A stretch of 64,000 nucleotides of DNA. Source: Acanthopleura granulata. Taxonomy: Eukaryota > Mollusca > Polyplacophora > Chitonida > Chitonidae. Position numbers and translations under genes: made by a program. Shown here in pieces: positions 25,148-34,690 of this stretch; within the stretch, counting starts at the first letter, position 1; every line of letters begins with the position of its first letter. Under the pieces are notes generated by a model. That model was not told the DNA's origin, did no database searches, and was given only the letters and a program-made list of their open reading frames with translations. The stretch is from the NCBI GenBank assembly GCA_016165875.1, contig JABBOT010000001.1, forward strand, positions 15,886,876-15,950,875. The letters are read 5' to 3'.

Positions 25148-25650
25148 TGTTACGGGCCCCGTTCTTAAGATATTGGACTCTATCTTTTTTTATTTGTTTC
25201 TGGGTGGGTGTATGACCTACATTTTTTTTCTCCGTATAGGTGATAGCGTGAACGTCGCGTGTTCTCAAGGCTTCTGTGTTTATCAGTTTCCTCTCATTGC
25301 GTATAGAGCGTACATTCTGGAAAGATGTGCCCATATTGTAAAGATGTTTAGGAATAAACCGTCCAGAATTTTCTTTACGTTAAGCTATAAATGTGAGCGA
25401 CGAAGTTTTAAAGCTCGCAGTCATTTACTTACGTCCACTTTTAGAGCAGTCGGGTTACTGGTGTCCACTCGAGTCATATTTGCTCTTGTCTACTTAGAAG
25501 GCTTTTTGTGGGATTTTGGGGATACTGGCTTACATGCCATTCGACAATTTTGTCATTTTGTACTCCGTTTTTCGGTACGTAGAACTTTGTGAGCTTGTGT
25601 TTGGCCACTTGCTTCTTGGTATGAGACGTTCTTTTGAACCGTGTATCGCT
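25148..25650 (+). mobile_element. LTR family X, 5' part of a split copy
   Basis: Starts TGTTACGGGCCCC, as the complete copy does on its strand (TGTTACGAACCCC at 47876). It carries the conserved promoter block CTATAAATGTGAGCGACGAA and GTGAGCTTGTGTTT, and similarity stops after GTGTATCGCT at 25650. The preceding bases CCCT recur right after the 3' part at 30887-30890. Confidence 0.8.
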
Positions 25651-26837
25651 GATACCGAAGGAGCATATTTCTGTGTAATGTTCTGGAACGAACTCCCTGC
25701 TCTAGACGGACGATGTAGACCAGAACTTCTGGGCTGCATCTCTGAACTACTATATGAATAACTTTTTCCAATAGTTCCTGAATTTACCTGGATCCCCACG
25801 CTCACTTAAGTTCCGGACAAGAACTCCGTCTCCGACGTGCAGTACTGACGATGCTGGTTTCCTGTCATATCGTGCCTTAGCTAGAGAGTGACTTTTGAAG
25901 GTACACTGGGTGACAATGCCATAAGCTTATTGCATTCGTTCCTTCCATTCCTTTGCGTACTGTGAATGACTGTGTTATCATCCTTCTCTAGATGGAAGGC
26001 AAGGTCAATTGGAAGACGCAGAGAGCGACCATACATAAGATAGAAGGGCAAATAGCCAGTCACCTCGTGCCGGGTACCGTTGTATGCATGGACAACTTTG
26101 TTTAAATGTCTCTTCCAGTCTCTTTTCTCCTTGTCACCTAGTGTCTTCAGCATTTCAATTAAGGCACGGTTGAATCTTTTAACCTGTCCATTTTCTTCCG
26201 GGTGGTAGGGAGTTGTGCTGCAATGGATGACTTGACTGTACCTTTCGAGTTCTCTAAACAAAGCATTCTAAAACTCGCCCTTTTGGCCGTGATATTGGCG
26301 AGATGGAAATCCATACCTGAGTAAAAAGTCATTAAAGATTTTTTCTGCCACAGTTTTTGCACACTTGTTTGTCGTTGCACACGCTTGGACAAACCTAGTG
26401 AAGTGGTCGATGACTGTCACGATGTATTCGAATCCGCCAACGGACTTGAGGGACAAATGGAGGAAGACTATTGAGATGAGTTCGAACGGGGCTATGGCTT
26501 TGATGCTGCTCATGGGTGCTCGGCGTTGAATCGCTGCCCTCTTGTTCCGCACACAACCACACTGTCTGTCAATGTAATACTCTACATCGCTCTGCATCAA
26601 TGGCCAATAAAATCTTGAACGTATCACGTCCACCACTCGTTCTATTCCGAGGTGATCCATGTCATCATGCAATTCTCGGATGACTATGGCACGAAACACT
26701 AATGGTACCACCAGTTGAAGTCGGGTTTGTCTACCAGGTAGCGCTGTATTTCTGCAGAGTATTCCATGGCTATTGATGACAAGCTGATTCCACAGATGGG
26801 TTAATGTCTTTACCGATCTGTTCTTGATTTTCCCCAT
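25553..26837 (-). pseudogene. integrase of the Ty3/Gypsy element, broken
   Basis: Three pieces. 26268-26837 has an H-H/C-C-like zinc-binding region (LHDDMDHLG and CGCVRNKRA) and the start of the catalytic core with the first Asp in VIDHFTRFVQA. The second catalytic Asp, expected in an SDQG-type motif, is replaced by a HGQKGEF sequence. 25881-26261 keeps the catalytic Glu region (YHPEENGQVKRFN). 25553-25771 is the C-terminal part (NYWKKV, then RTLHRN). Frameshifts separate the last piece, so no active enzyme is expected. Confidence 0.88.
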
Positions 26838-26925
26838 GTAATTGCGCCTGTTGTTTTTCTTTGCGCACAGTACTGGGGCGATGTCTGTGTCGTTCTCCTG
26901 TTCGGCCTTCAGTACCTCTGGAGTT

Positions 26926-27445
26926 TCATCGAGTGTTTTTCATGTCAGCTTCAAACGGCATCCAGGACAGCGTGTCCGCATCGCCATTCCTTTTTCCAGG
27001 TCTGTACTTCATTGTGAACCGGAAGTCAGCCAGCTCTGCTACCCATCTGTGGCGTGTTGCGTCTGGTCGAGCTGTTGTCAAGATGTAGGTCAGTCGGTTG
27101 TTGTCCCTGTATACCTCAAACGAAAGGCGCATGATACAGATAGTCGCGGAATCGCTCCGTTATAGCCCACTTTAGTGCCAGGAACTCGGGGTCTCCTTAT
27201 TGAAAGTGGTATCCCTTCTCACCTGGAGTGAGTGTGCGAGATCCATATCCTATCACACGGAGAACCCCGTCTTGCTTCTGGCAGAGAACCGCACTCAATC
27301 CTTCGTTTTGGGCATCTGTGTGTAACACGTACGGAAGTTCGTAGTCTGGATAGTCCAGCGCAAGCGAGTGAAGCCAGCAGCAGCTCCAATGCATCTTGGT
27401 GTACTTGGGTTCAGAGAATGTTGTCACTGGAGGATCTTTGTCCAC
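26926..27445 (-). pseudogene. RNase H region of the Ty3/Gypsy element, broken
   Basis: 27197-27445 has the LHTDAQNEGLSAVLCQ start typical of Ty3/Gypsy RNase H, where the Asp of TDA is catalytic, followed by IGYGSRTLTPGEKGY. 26926-27132, in another frame, has FEVYRDNNRLTYI and DFRFTMKYRPGKRNGDAD. A frameshift between them breaks the domain. Confidence 0.88.
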
Positions 27446-27479
27446 ACGTTGCCTTCTTCTTAGAACGTCCTTTTGGTTT

Positions 27480-28363
27480 CTAGGCAGGCTTACCGGTTCT
27501 GTCTCTCGTAAACAAGTCGTACAAAGGTACTGCTTTACGGGAGAAGTCTTGAATGTATCGGCGATAGTAGCTCAACAGCCCCATCATCTCTCTAACATCT
27601 CCCACTGTCTTGAATGTCTTATCTTTCAGGGACAGAAAAGCTTCCTTTTCCTTTGGATCGATGTAATAGCCTTGTTCACAGAAGATGTTGCCAAGGTTTG
27701 AACAATTCAAACTTTTTGGGCTTCAGCCTGATTCCTTTTGCTTTCAGACGCTGCAAAACAGCTCTCAGGTCATCCAGATGTTTGGTGAAGGTCGGACTGT
27801 AGGCGAGCACATCATCAAGGTAAGGCAAGCAGCAAGTGTCTCTGAGGTCCGCTAAGCACTCATCCATGAACCTCTGGAAAGCCGAGGGGGCGTTTGTCAG
27901 GTCGAACGGGATCCTGTTCCACTGGTACAATCCCCAGGGGGTGACGAATGCTGTCAGGTGCTTACATTCCTCCGCGATGAAGCCTTGGTGGTATGCCTTT
28001 CCCTGATCTATGACAATAAACCAACTATTTCCTCCCAAACTGTTAAGAACATCCTGTAATTTTGGCAGTGGCTGTCGATCCTGGATTGTTATGATTCAAC
28101 TGGCGATAGTCAATGAAACGACGAAGTACACCATCTTTCTTCCTGACACACGCCATTGGCGATGAGTAGTTGGATTTGGACTCTTCAATCCATCCTCGAT
28201 GAATCAGGTCACACAGGTACTCCTTAACTTCTTTATACAGCGGCCTGGGCATAGAAATGTAGTTCTTCTCAAGCACTGAGAATACGGCTCTTACAAGTTC
28301 AACAAATCCTAACATTCTGCTTCCTGTGATGGCTATCGGATGGGCAGTTGTGTTCGTCACCAT
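27480..28363 (-). pseudogene. reverse transcriptase of the Ty3/Gypsy element, broken
   Basis: 28043-28363 carries the finger region ([20 protein letters not shown]). 27676-28038 has the palm with [15 protein letters not shown] and the active-site motif [12 protein letters not shown]. 27480-27710 is the thumb/connection (DVREMMGLLSYYRRYI). The three lie in different frames. The polymerase Asp pair is kept, but the frame breaks make it inactive. Confidence 0.92.
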
Positions 28364-28464
28364 GTGTTGACCTGTTGACTTCCATAAGGAATTCCTTCAG
28401 CTCCAGTCCTTCTGCCAAAATGGTTCATGGATAAGGGTGGAAGAAGGCTCTCATGCCGTCTGTT

Positions 28465-28968
28465 TCACTTCCAAAATGAACTGGGCACTTGGCTCTGAAG
28501 GTTTTCTTTGGGGGCACTATTCACCTCCCCAAACACATCTACTTTGAAATTCACCAGTGCACCAACTAGCTTCTTTGTCACACTCGAGAATTCACCGCGC
28601 AGACAGTGGTTAACATTGCTCTGTGTAGGGTCCAGACAGTCAGTCATTTTCACATACTCCTTGATAAGGTTATGCCCAATGATCGGTTGTTGTAGCTTTT
28701 CATCCTCAACGACCAGGAACAGAGCAATCACTTGTCCTGGCGTATCTCTTTGGTTTGGTGGAGAAGACGCTAAGTCGATCCATCCGAGATATGGAATTGT
28801 TGTTTCATTTGCGGCTCGAAGATATAAACGGTTTCCCGTCGACTCTGAAACAGACTTCAACTCCCTTTTCACATTCGTAACTATCCAGCGATGTGGGATC
28901 AAGCTGACTTGGAACCCAGTATCCCACAGGATCTTTTTCTCCACTGTATTCAGGTGACAGGTAATCAA
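28465..28968 (-). pseudogene. retropepsin-like protease of the Ty3/Gypsy element
   Basis: The active-site motif WDTGFQVSLI is visible, in a 167-residue open frame, followed by a hydrophobic stretch and PIIGHNLIKEY. Upstream in the same frame a CNGC pair may be what is left of a nucleocapsid zinc knuckle. Enzymatic activity is not expected given the decay of the rest. Confidence 0.8.
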
Positions 28969-29066
28969 GCACTTTTCTCCCGCCAGTTTTGTAAGTCTGG
29001 ATTCCTGTTTCGTGGTCTGTGGCCGGATATAACATCCATTACAACTTAGCGCCTCTTCGGATCCCC

Positions 29067-29825
29067 TTATAGTGACTGGCTGCTATTTCCCGAGTTGCCA
29101 CCTTGCTTAGCTTTGTTGGTTGTCTGGTTCTGGAGCAAGGGCAGTAACTCTTGTCGGATGGCGTCACTTGCTGTTACTGTGTGAAGAGCGTGGAGAAGCA
29201 TGCTTTGGACCAGTTCTGGGCTGTACTTTATGCCTGAGCCAACTTTTTTGAAAGCAAACTGCACCTTCTGTCGAATGTCAAGAACTCTAATCAGAAAGTT
29301 CCGAGGATCCTCTTTTGGCTGCTGAGAAAGATTGCAAAGTTCTTGGTAAATTGCAGTTGCTGATCGTTCCTCATAGTGTGACTGTAACATCTCTCTCAAC
29401 ATGGAGAGGGTCAAGTCTTCCAATTTTTCACAGAAACTTCTGAGGTGAACATTTGGTGACATATCATTGATCACGCCTTTATTTATTTCATCTGGGAAGT
29501 AGCCATGCTTCAAGCCAATGTCAATCTGCCTGGGTAAACTGGTGATTGTCAGTTTCCCTTTCTCTCCTGGTTCGGCAAACTGACCACTGATTTTAAAGTC
29601 CTTCCGAAATAGACAGGTTGTCTTCCCTTGGTCTTTCAAAGCTTCATAGGCTAGATGGCCATTCTCCTCACTTTTTTCCTCTTCTATTTCCAGGAACTCC
29701 ACAATACGCCTCACCTTGTTTACCTTGTTGTCGCCGGGTGCTGTGGTTACCCCTAATTTCTGAATAATACTGTCCAATGTGTCTGTCTCCAGTCCATACA
29801 AAGATCCCAGAACTTCACACTGCAA
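29067..29825 (-). pseudogene. gag-like frame of the Ty3/Gypsy element
   Basis: An open frame of about 250 codons directly follows the primer site. It has an alpha-helical, charged composition and a C-terminal QNQTTNKAKQGGN tail, and it includes a stretch near SQQPKEDPRNFLIRVLDIRQ like the capsid region of Ty3/Gypsy gags. It has no ATG near its start: the frame opens at a TTG, right after a TGA inside the primer site. Either the start has decayed or initiation is non-canonical. Confidence 0.7.
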
Positions 29826-29842
29826 TCACGTCGGGGTCACCA
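29824..29842 (-). other. primer binding site, tRNA-Trp
   Basis: On the + strand AATCACGTCGGGGTCACCA is identical to the 3' end of eukaryotic tRNA-Trp with its CCA. On the - strand TGGTGACCCCGACGTGATT is therefore complementary to that tRNA. It lies 3 bases from the LTR end (GAGCAACA). This fixes the element's orientation. Confidence 0.9.
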
Positions 29843-29845
29843 AAC

Positions 29846-30662
29846 TGTTGCTCTCTTCCGGGCTGAGGTTGTTTGTGGTAAGGAGGAACTAAAAGTCCGC
29901 AATGGTCTGTAAACAGACAAACAGGGCGATTTATTAACCCACAGCAACAGAAAGTACAGCAATGGCTACGGACATAGTTGCTGGAGCGATGACGTTATCC
30001 CTGGTGTCTATTAAAATTATTATTTATACAATATATATGGACACTGACTAAAGTGAAAACAGACCCGCTTTGGTAGTTGGTAGAGCGTCGGGGAGATCTG
30101 GGTTCAAACCTGGGTGGGGTCATACCAAAGACTTTAAAAAATGGTACATCCTGCTTCCTCGCTAGGCGCTGAGCAATAAGAAGATAGGGGGTGGACTGGT
30201 CGGCCCGGTGTCAGTATGATGTGACTGGGTGAGGGGGCTTGTTGGGTGTCTTCGGCAAGTCGTCTCGGTGAGGCAACACCAGATAAAAGATGCGGTGGAA
30301 ATCCGTCCTGCACCAAGGAGACACCGCCTTCGTGTCAGTGAAATATTCTTGAGTAGGGCGTTAAACAATAAGCATTCATTCATGCATTTAAAGCTAAAAC
30401 ACATATCCCGTTATTTACGTCATTATTATGCACCAGACATGACCTAACACTAAAAATGACTCTTCCCTTCTATCAACTTCAGTAATTACACAAATGGAAA
30501 CAAAAACGTTCAAAATAAAACAGAACAGTTGTCGGAAATGACATGCCTGTTTATATGACGGGTTGGCAAGGGAAATAAATCTAGGGGTGGAAACGATGGA
30601 TTTAGAGTCTCTTCCCCGGAACTGCTCATTTACTGTTTATACACCTACTATACGTCAAATCA
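29846..30662 (-). mobile_element. 5' LTR of the Ty3/Gypsy element
   Basis: On the - strand it starts TGATTTGACGTATAG at 30662 and ends GAGAGCAACA at 29846. It has TGTATAAATAATA (TATA-like, near 30025) and GGTTAATAAATCGCC (poly(A) signal, near 29932) in the right order. Without the inserted SINE it is about 490 bp. No second LTR copy is present to confirm the ends. Confidence 0.65.
30058..30390 (+). mobile_element. second SINE family, tRNA-derived, inside the LTR
   Basis: Begins with a tRNA-like head: A box-like TGGTAGTTGGTAGAGCG and B box GGGTTCAAACCTGG. The body is unlike the common SINE (ACATCCTGCTTCCTCGCTAG, GTTGGGTGTCTTCGGCAAGT), and the 3' end shares TGAAATATTCTTGAGTAGGG then CGTTAAAC with it. 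It was inserted into the U3 part of the Ty3/Gypsy LTR. Confidence 0.85.
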
Positions 30663-30674
30663 CCAGTAAGAAAC

Positions 30675-30705
<31 letters not shown>

Positions 30706-30886
30706 AATTATTTTGTATATTATTATTGATCATACTTTTTGTTTAGTTTGTTTAAATATATGTATTGAAGCTATTCAAGCGTCCTCGTGTTTCTTTGTTT
30801 GATCTTGTGTAAGGCCTATCGCTGTCTGAGAGTTGAACAAGCCTTTTGTTTAGCATTTTCCTCTCCGAAGTAGTGGTACCCTTACA
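30663..30886 (+). mobile_element. LTR family X, 3' part of a split copy
   Basis: Matches the end of the complete X copy read on its own strand: ATATGTATTGAAGCTATTCA, GTTTGATCTTGTGTAAGGC, GAGAGTTGAACAAGCC, and the terminus GTACCCTTACA. It is followed by CCCT, the same four bases that precede the 5' part at 25144-25147. Confidence 0.8.
30675..30701 (+). repeat. (TA)n microsatellite
   Basis: About 13 TA units within LTR family X, at a place where other copies have only ATATATAG or so. Confidence 0.95.
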
Positions 30887-30888
30887 CC

Positions 30889-32415
30889 CTTGATAACGAA
30901 AATTATCGTGCAGTGAGTATACTTGTCACAATTTCCAAAGTTATAGATAAGTGTATCAATGTTCAGCTACAACCATTTTTTATTATCTGATTTATATCTG
31001 CTTACATCTTCGGGCATCTCATAGTACACATGTCTTAATGAAATTAGGTGACGAGTGGAAGGAGTCTATGGAAAAGGGTGGCGCCTCTGGCGCTGTAATG
31101 ATTGATCTGTCGAAAGATTTCGGCTGCCTTCTGCATGAACTGTTAATGGCTAAATTATCTGCTTTTGGTATGCACAGAGTTTCGTTACTTCGAAACTACC
31201 TAAGCGACAGGTATCGAAGGGTAAAACTCGGGTAAATTACCAGTAGCTGGCACCGGATAATACATGGGGTCCCACAGGGTTCCGTTCTTGGGCCCAGTTT
31301 ATTTAATGTTTTTATCAGTGCCTTGCTGTTTTTTATTGAGTCCACAAATCTATGCTGATGCTGATGATAAGCAATAGCTAAATGTAAGGAAGACGTCTTA
31401 AGACATTTGAAAAATGCTGCTTAAATTTGCATCGACTTTATGAAAGCAAACCCATCAAAATTTCAACAGCTTTTAGTTGGAGTGAGGGAAGACCATCATT
31501 TACATGCAAATGGGATATCTATCCCGTCATCAGATGATGTTACACTCGTAGGAGTATGTGTTGACAAGACACTTTGTTTTAGTCAGCACGTATCCATCAT
31601 ATGTAAAAGGATTGGAAGGCAACGGTATGCCCTGAAACGCCTTTCAAGAATTTTAAACACAAACGTCAAAATGTGTATTTTTAGAAGAGTTATACATTCT
31701 CATTTCACGTTCTGTAGCCTTGTATGGCACAACTGAAGGAGAAGGGATAATTTAAAACTAGCAAAAATGCAAAAACGTGGCCTGCGATTGGTCTTTAATG
31801 AACGCATCATACCATGAGCTGCTAAACAGAGCTCAACTTCTCACACTGCTTGTGCTTCGTCGACATTGACTTGTGACGGAGGTGTTTAAAGCAATCCATG
31901 GTCTGTCTTCCAAGTATATTCAAGACCTCTTCGGTGTCAAACACACAACCTACAATTTTCGGCAAGAGATCAAACTGAATGTTCCATTGTGTCGGACCAC
32001 AAAACACGGAAATATGTCAATGACGTACAAGATAGCCAAAGTGCGAAATGCTTTACCAAACCACATTTCTGAATTACAAATGCTAATGCATGTCAAACCT
32101 GGCTGTTTCAACTTGGAAAGGACTGTGAAGTTTTAATAGTGTAATATTTTTGAAGAAATGCATCTTTAAATTCTGATTTAATTGTACCCAATTGTTGTTT
32201 TACACTTTTATATGTTGGGCCTTACCTTATACTTTTTACATTAATTTTTGTCTACAGAAATTAATATTCTTACAAATGTTTAAAATATATTAAATATTTA
32301 AAAATATGTTAATGTGATGTTCCTGTTATTGTGCTTATGTGTACGATTGAAATGTGTCGGCAAGAATAGCACCTTGGGTGCTAATGTTCACTTGTTGTAA
32401 AGCCGACCCTAAAAA
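30889..32415 (+). mobile_element. CR1/Jockey-like LINE, 5' truncated and decayed
   Basis: Non-LTR reverse transcriptase pieces in order: LDNENYRAVSILVTISKVID, then GAVMIDLSKDFGCLLHELL (usually IDLSKAFD), GVPQGSVLGPSLFN, a decayed YADADD active site, and the C-terminal region at 31440-32136 (TLVGVCVDKTLCFSQHV). Frameshifts and stops divide them, so it is dead. The endonuclease half is absent. An AT-rich 3' UTR follows, ending near GCCGACCCTAAAAAACA. The 5' edge abuts LTR family X. Confidence 0.88.
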
Positions 32416-32439
32416 ACATATCTTATGTATCTAAGTTTA

Positions 32440-33944
32440 TCTTTGACAAAGGTAACTGGTGATTTACGACGGCCGCTCCGGCTTCGTGCCACTGAAAAAA
32501 ATCGGTAGCATTGTATGAGTAAAGTATTATTTGAGTATTGCATTAAACAACAACCTGCCAGATAAGGAAGAGTGACGCAGTAACAACAGACCCTTTTCAA
32601 CAAGATGGGCTTTGCACCAGCCCATATCCCAGCATTTCATGTGTATATCTGGTTGGACCAAAGTTGTCCAAATGGTCTGGTATGGATCGTGCCAGAAAAA
32701 TTCCAAAAAAAGTATCTAGCCCATAAAGTGAGTCTTTGCTGGTACAAGCCTGTATAACAAACCCGTCCTGAGTTTCTTATTCACTTACCTCATAAATTAT
32801 CCAAGCCGACTCAATTTGTAAAGCAATCGACGACAAAGGTGACCCCCAAATTATGTACACTACATTCATATGAACAAAAGTGTCGGAGTATTAAAACAGA
32901 GTTAACAGTCATCAATGACAAAATATACAGCCATTCTACATATGAACCGTTTTTAGTTTAGGAAAGAAGAATCAACATAGACGTGTTATGGTGCTTATTC
33001 TGGAAACTGATTCTATAATTGAAGTTGGCGTCGGTGACTAAGGTTGTCGAGGAAGTGTAGAAAAGGATAGAATTCTGAGTGCAGAAAATTATGATGAATT
33101 AAAGATGGCAAATTCACCAATAATTACGTTTTAAATAATTCATTGCCTTTGGATTTGAAGCAGAATTAAAGGCTGTAAAGCGAGGTTGCCCTCCATCTCA
33201 CACCCACATTTCATTGCGGAGTTATGATGGTGTCAAACGGTATTAACACGTCTCAGTGTCTAATGCTCATGAGCTTGTGCACTAGAATAACTGTGACACA
33301 GAACTACATCCAAATGAACTCTGTATGAAACGATATTGTAATCTTTTCAGGGTCTTACACGCCACTTTTGTATAGTAAACTACAAAAAAGAACAAGGCAC
33401 TTTGAACAGTGCGTTTTGTCAAATGACTCCTCGATATGGATCACCCTGTTCTAGTTGGCTAGTTTCCGCAATGGTTGGGCTTCCAATTACAAGCAGATAC
33501 AAAGAACTTCCGATAACCCATTCTGTAAGATGAACTGTGAAAATGGAGAACCCCTTTTAGCTAGTTAAAATTACGGTGGCCAGGGCTTGAATTCAAAACA
33601 TCACGAACAATCCCGAAACCTTGGCGTCTCTGCGAGGCCATGCAGGTGATGAATATGGCTGGAACTGAGGTGAGAAAAATGCGAAGAGAGGGAATTAAGT
33701 GTGCTAGCCTTGATCAAACGAATGAACTCCTCCCTCAAGCGGAATAAGCTATCACCTCTGTACATTTGCAATCAGGATGTCTCCGAACGAAGAGATAATT
33801 GTAGCTTGTGTCGCTCCCTATCAGCGTTTTGTACGGCGTCTTTTCTGGCTGCCCGCAGACCGATTGGCTATTGTCAGCATCAGGGGAGCTTTCAGCTTGT
33901 TTACTGGAAGGCCGAGGGCGGACGCTACATCTTTCGCTTTTCCA
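32440..33944. repeat. segmental duplication, copy B, right part
   Basis: Aligns with 19605-21345 of copy A. Examples are TATATCTGGTTGGACCAAAG, TGACTAAGGTTGTCGAGGAA and GACCGATTGGCTATTGTCAG. It ends at TTTCGCTTTTCCAC in both copies. Relative to A it lacks a stretch around 21015-21050 and has a ~55-base insertion near 32960. The overlapping frames on both strands at 33700-34060 are not preserved in copy A. Confidence 0.85.
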
Positions 33945-34279
33945 CAGTTTGCAAAGACCACAGTTTTGGAAGCTACCATTACCTCCAATATAATTACTTC
34001 TAACAGGTATTGGACTGGATGGAGCAGTAAATATGGCTTTCCTGAATGTAGCATATAGCATGTGGCATAACCATTGTAGTAAAAGAAGGCATATAGCGTG
34101 GCAGTGTATGGATATATTCGCTGGTCAATGCGTCTGTCTGTATCAGAATTTGAAGAAACCTTTGTCTTCAGTGATAAAATTGCCTGCAGGCCAAAGCACT
34201 TCGTGTATAAACCCGTAGTAAATTATTCTACTTGAGAGAAAAACATTTCCGTGCTGACGCTAGTCGTGTTGGGTCGCAG

Positions 34280-34690
34280 TCATAACAAAGCTGCTATTAC
34301 ATATAGGTTGGAAGTGAATATTATTGCATTTAGACGCCAAGTTCCCCGTAAGGAATTTATTTCAATAAATAGTACATTTACGTGATCAGCGTCTCGTCCA
34401 TCTGCTCTGGGGTCTGTGGTGACGTAGGTTCTTGCCTGATTCTTGCACGGAACCTCAATCAGCCATACTGGCTGAAATTTTTTCAGACGTATGAGGTTGG
34501 CTGTATTTAGAATAGACATACCAAACTGGTTGGATTTTTTGCAGACATACAGTTCTCCACTACAGTGGAGCTACCACAGCTGCCACGGGTGTCGCCCAAG
34601 GTATAGCGGTTTTCCCAAGGTCTCTGTCATGTTTGCTCCTCTCAAGAACTTGGCCTCTCTCACACTGGCTAACAATTCATGAAATCTGAT
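34280..34690 (-). pseudogene. decayed open frame, possibly FLYWCH-like
   Basis: The - strand frame starting ATG at 34519 (79 codons) continues upstream in the same frame to about 34690, with a single in-frame TAG near 34573. The peptide looks coding: REAKFLRGANMTETLGKPL, SGELYVCKKSNQFG, then VWLIEVPCKNQART. The W-x6-C-x3-AR spacing recalls the FLYWCH zinc finger found in some transposases and host genes, but an expected Cys near the Trp is Ile/Leu. I am unsure of the family. It lies just beyond copy B. Confidence 0.3.

Larger units (their letters stand above)
25651..30662 (-). mobile_element. decayed Ty3/Gypsy LTR retrotransposon, 3' LTR lost
   Basis: On the - strand the order is 5' LTR (30662-29846), tRNA-Trp primer site, gag-like frame, protease, reverse transcriptase, RNase H and integrase. 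This domain order is that of Ty3/Gypsy. The pol pieces lie in at least three frames with stops and frameshifts, so it is dead. The integrase C-terminus runs into LTR family X near 25650 (its last residues overlap the X match to about 25553), and no 3' LTR is found. A SINE interrupts the 5' LTR. The tRNA-Trp primer site recalls the CsRn1 clade; that placement is inference. Confidence 0.9.

Noticed and set aside
25173..25592. 139-codon + frame
   Set aside because: Part of split LTR family X; resembles translations of the other LTR copies.
29834..29842. Possible tRNA-Trp gene
   Set aside because: Only the 3' end matches; the rest is retroelement, and the position beside the LTR fits a primer binding site.
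33700..34061. Several overlapping frames of about 90-110 codons on both strands
   Set aside because: In the duplicated segment; not preserved in copy A at 21100-21345.
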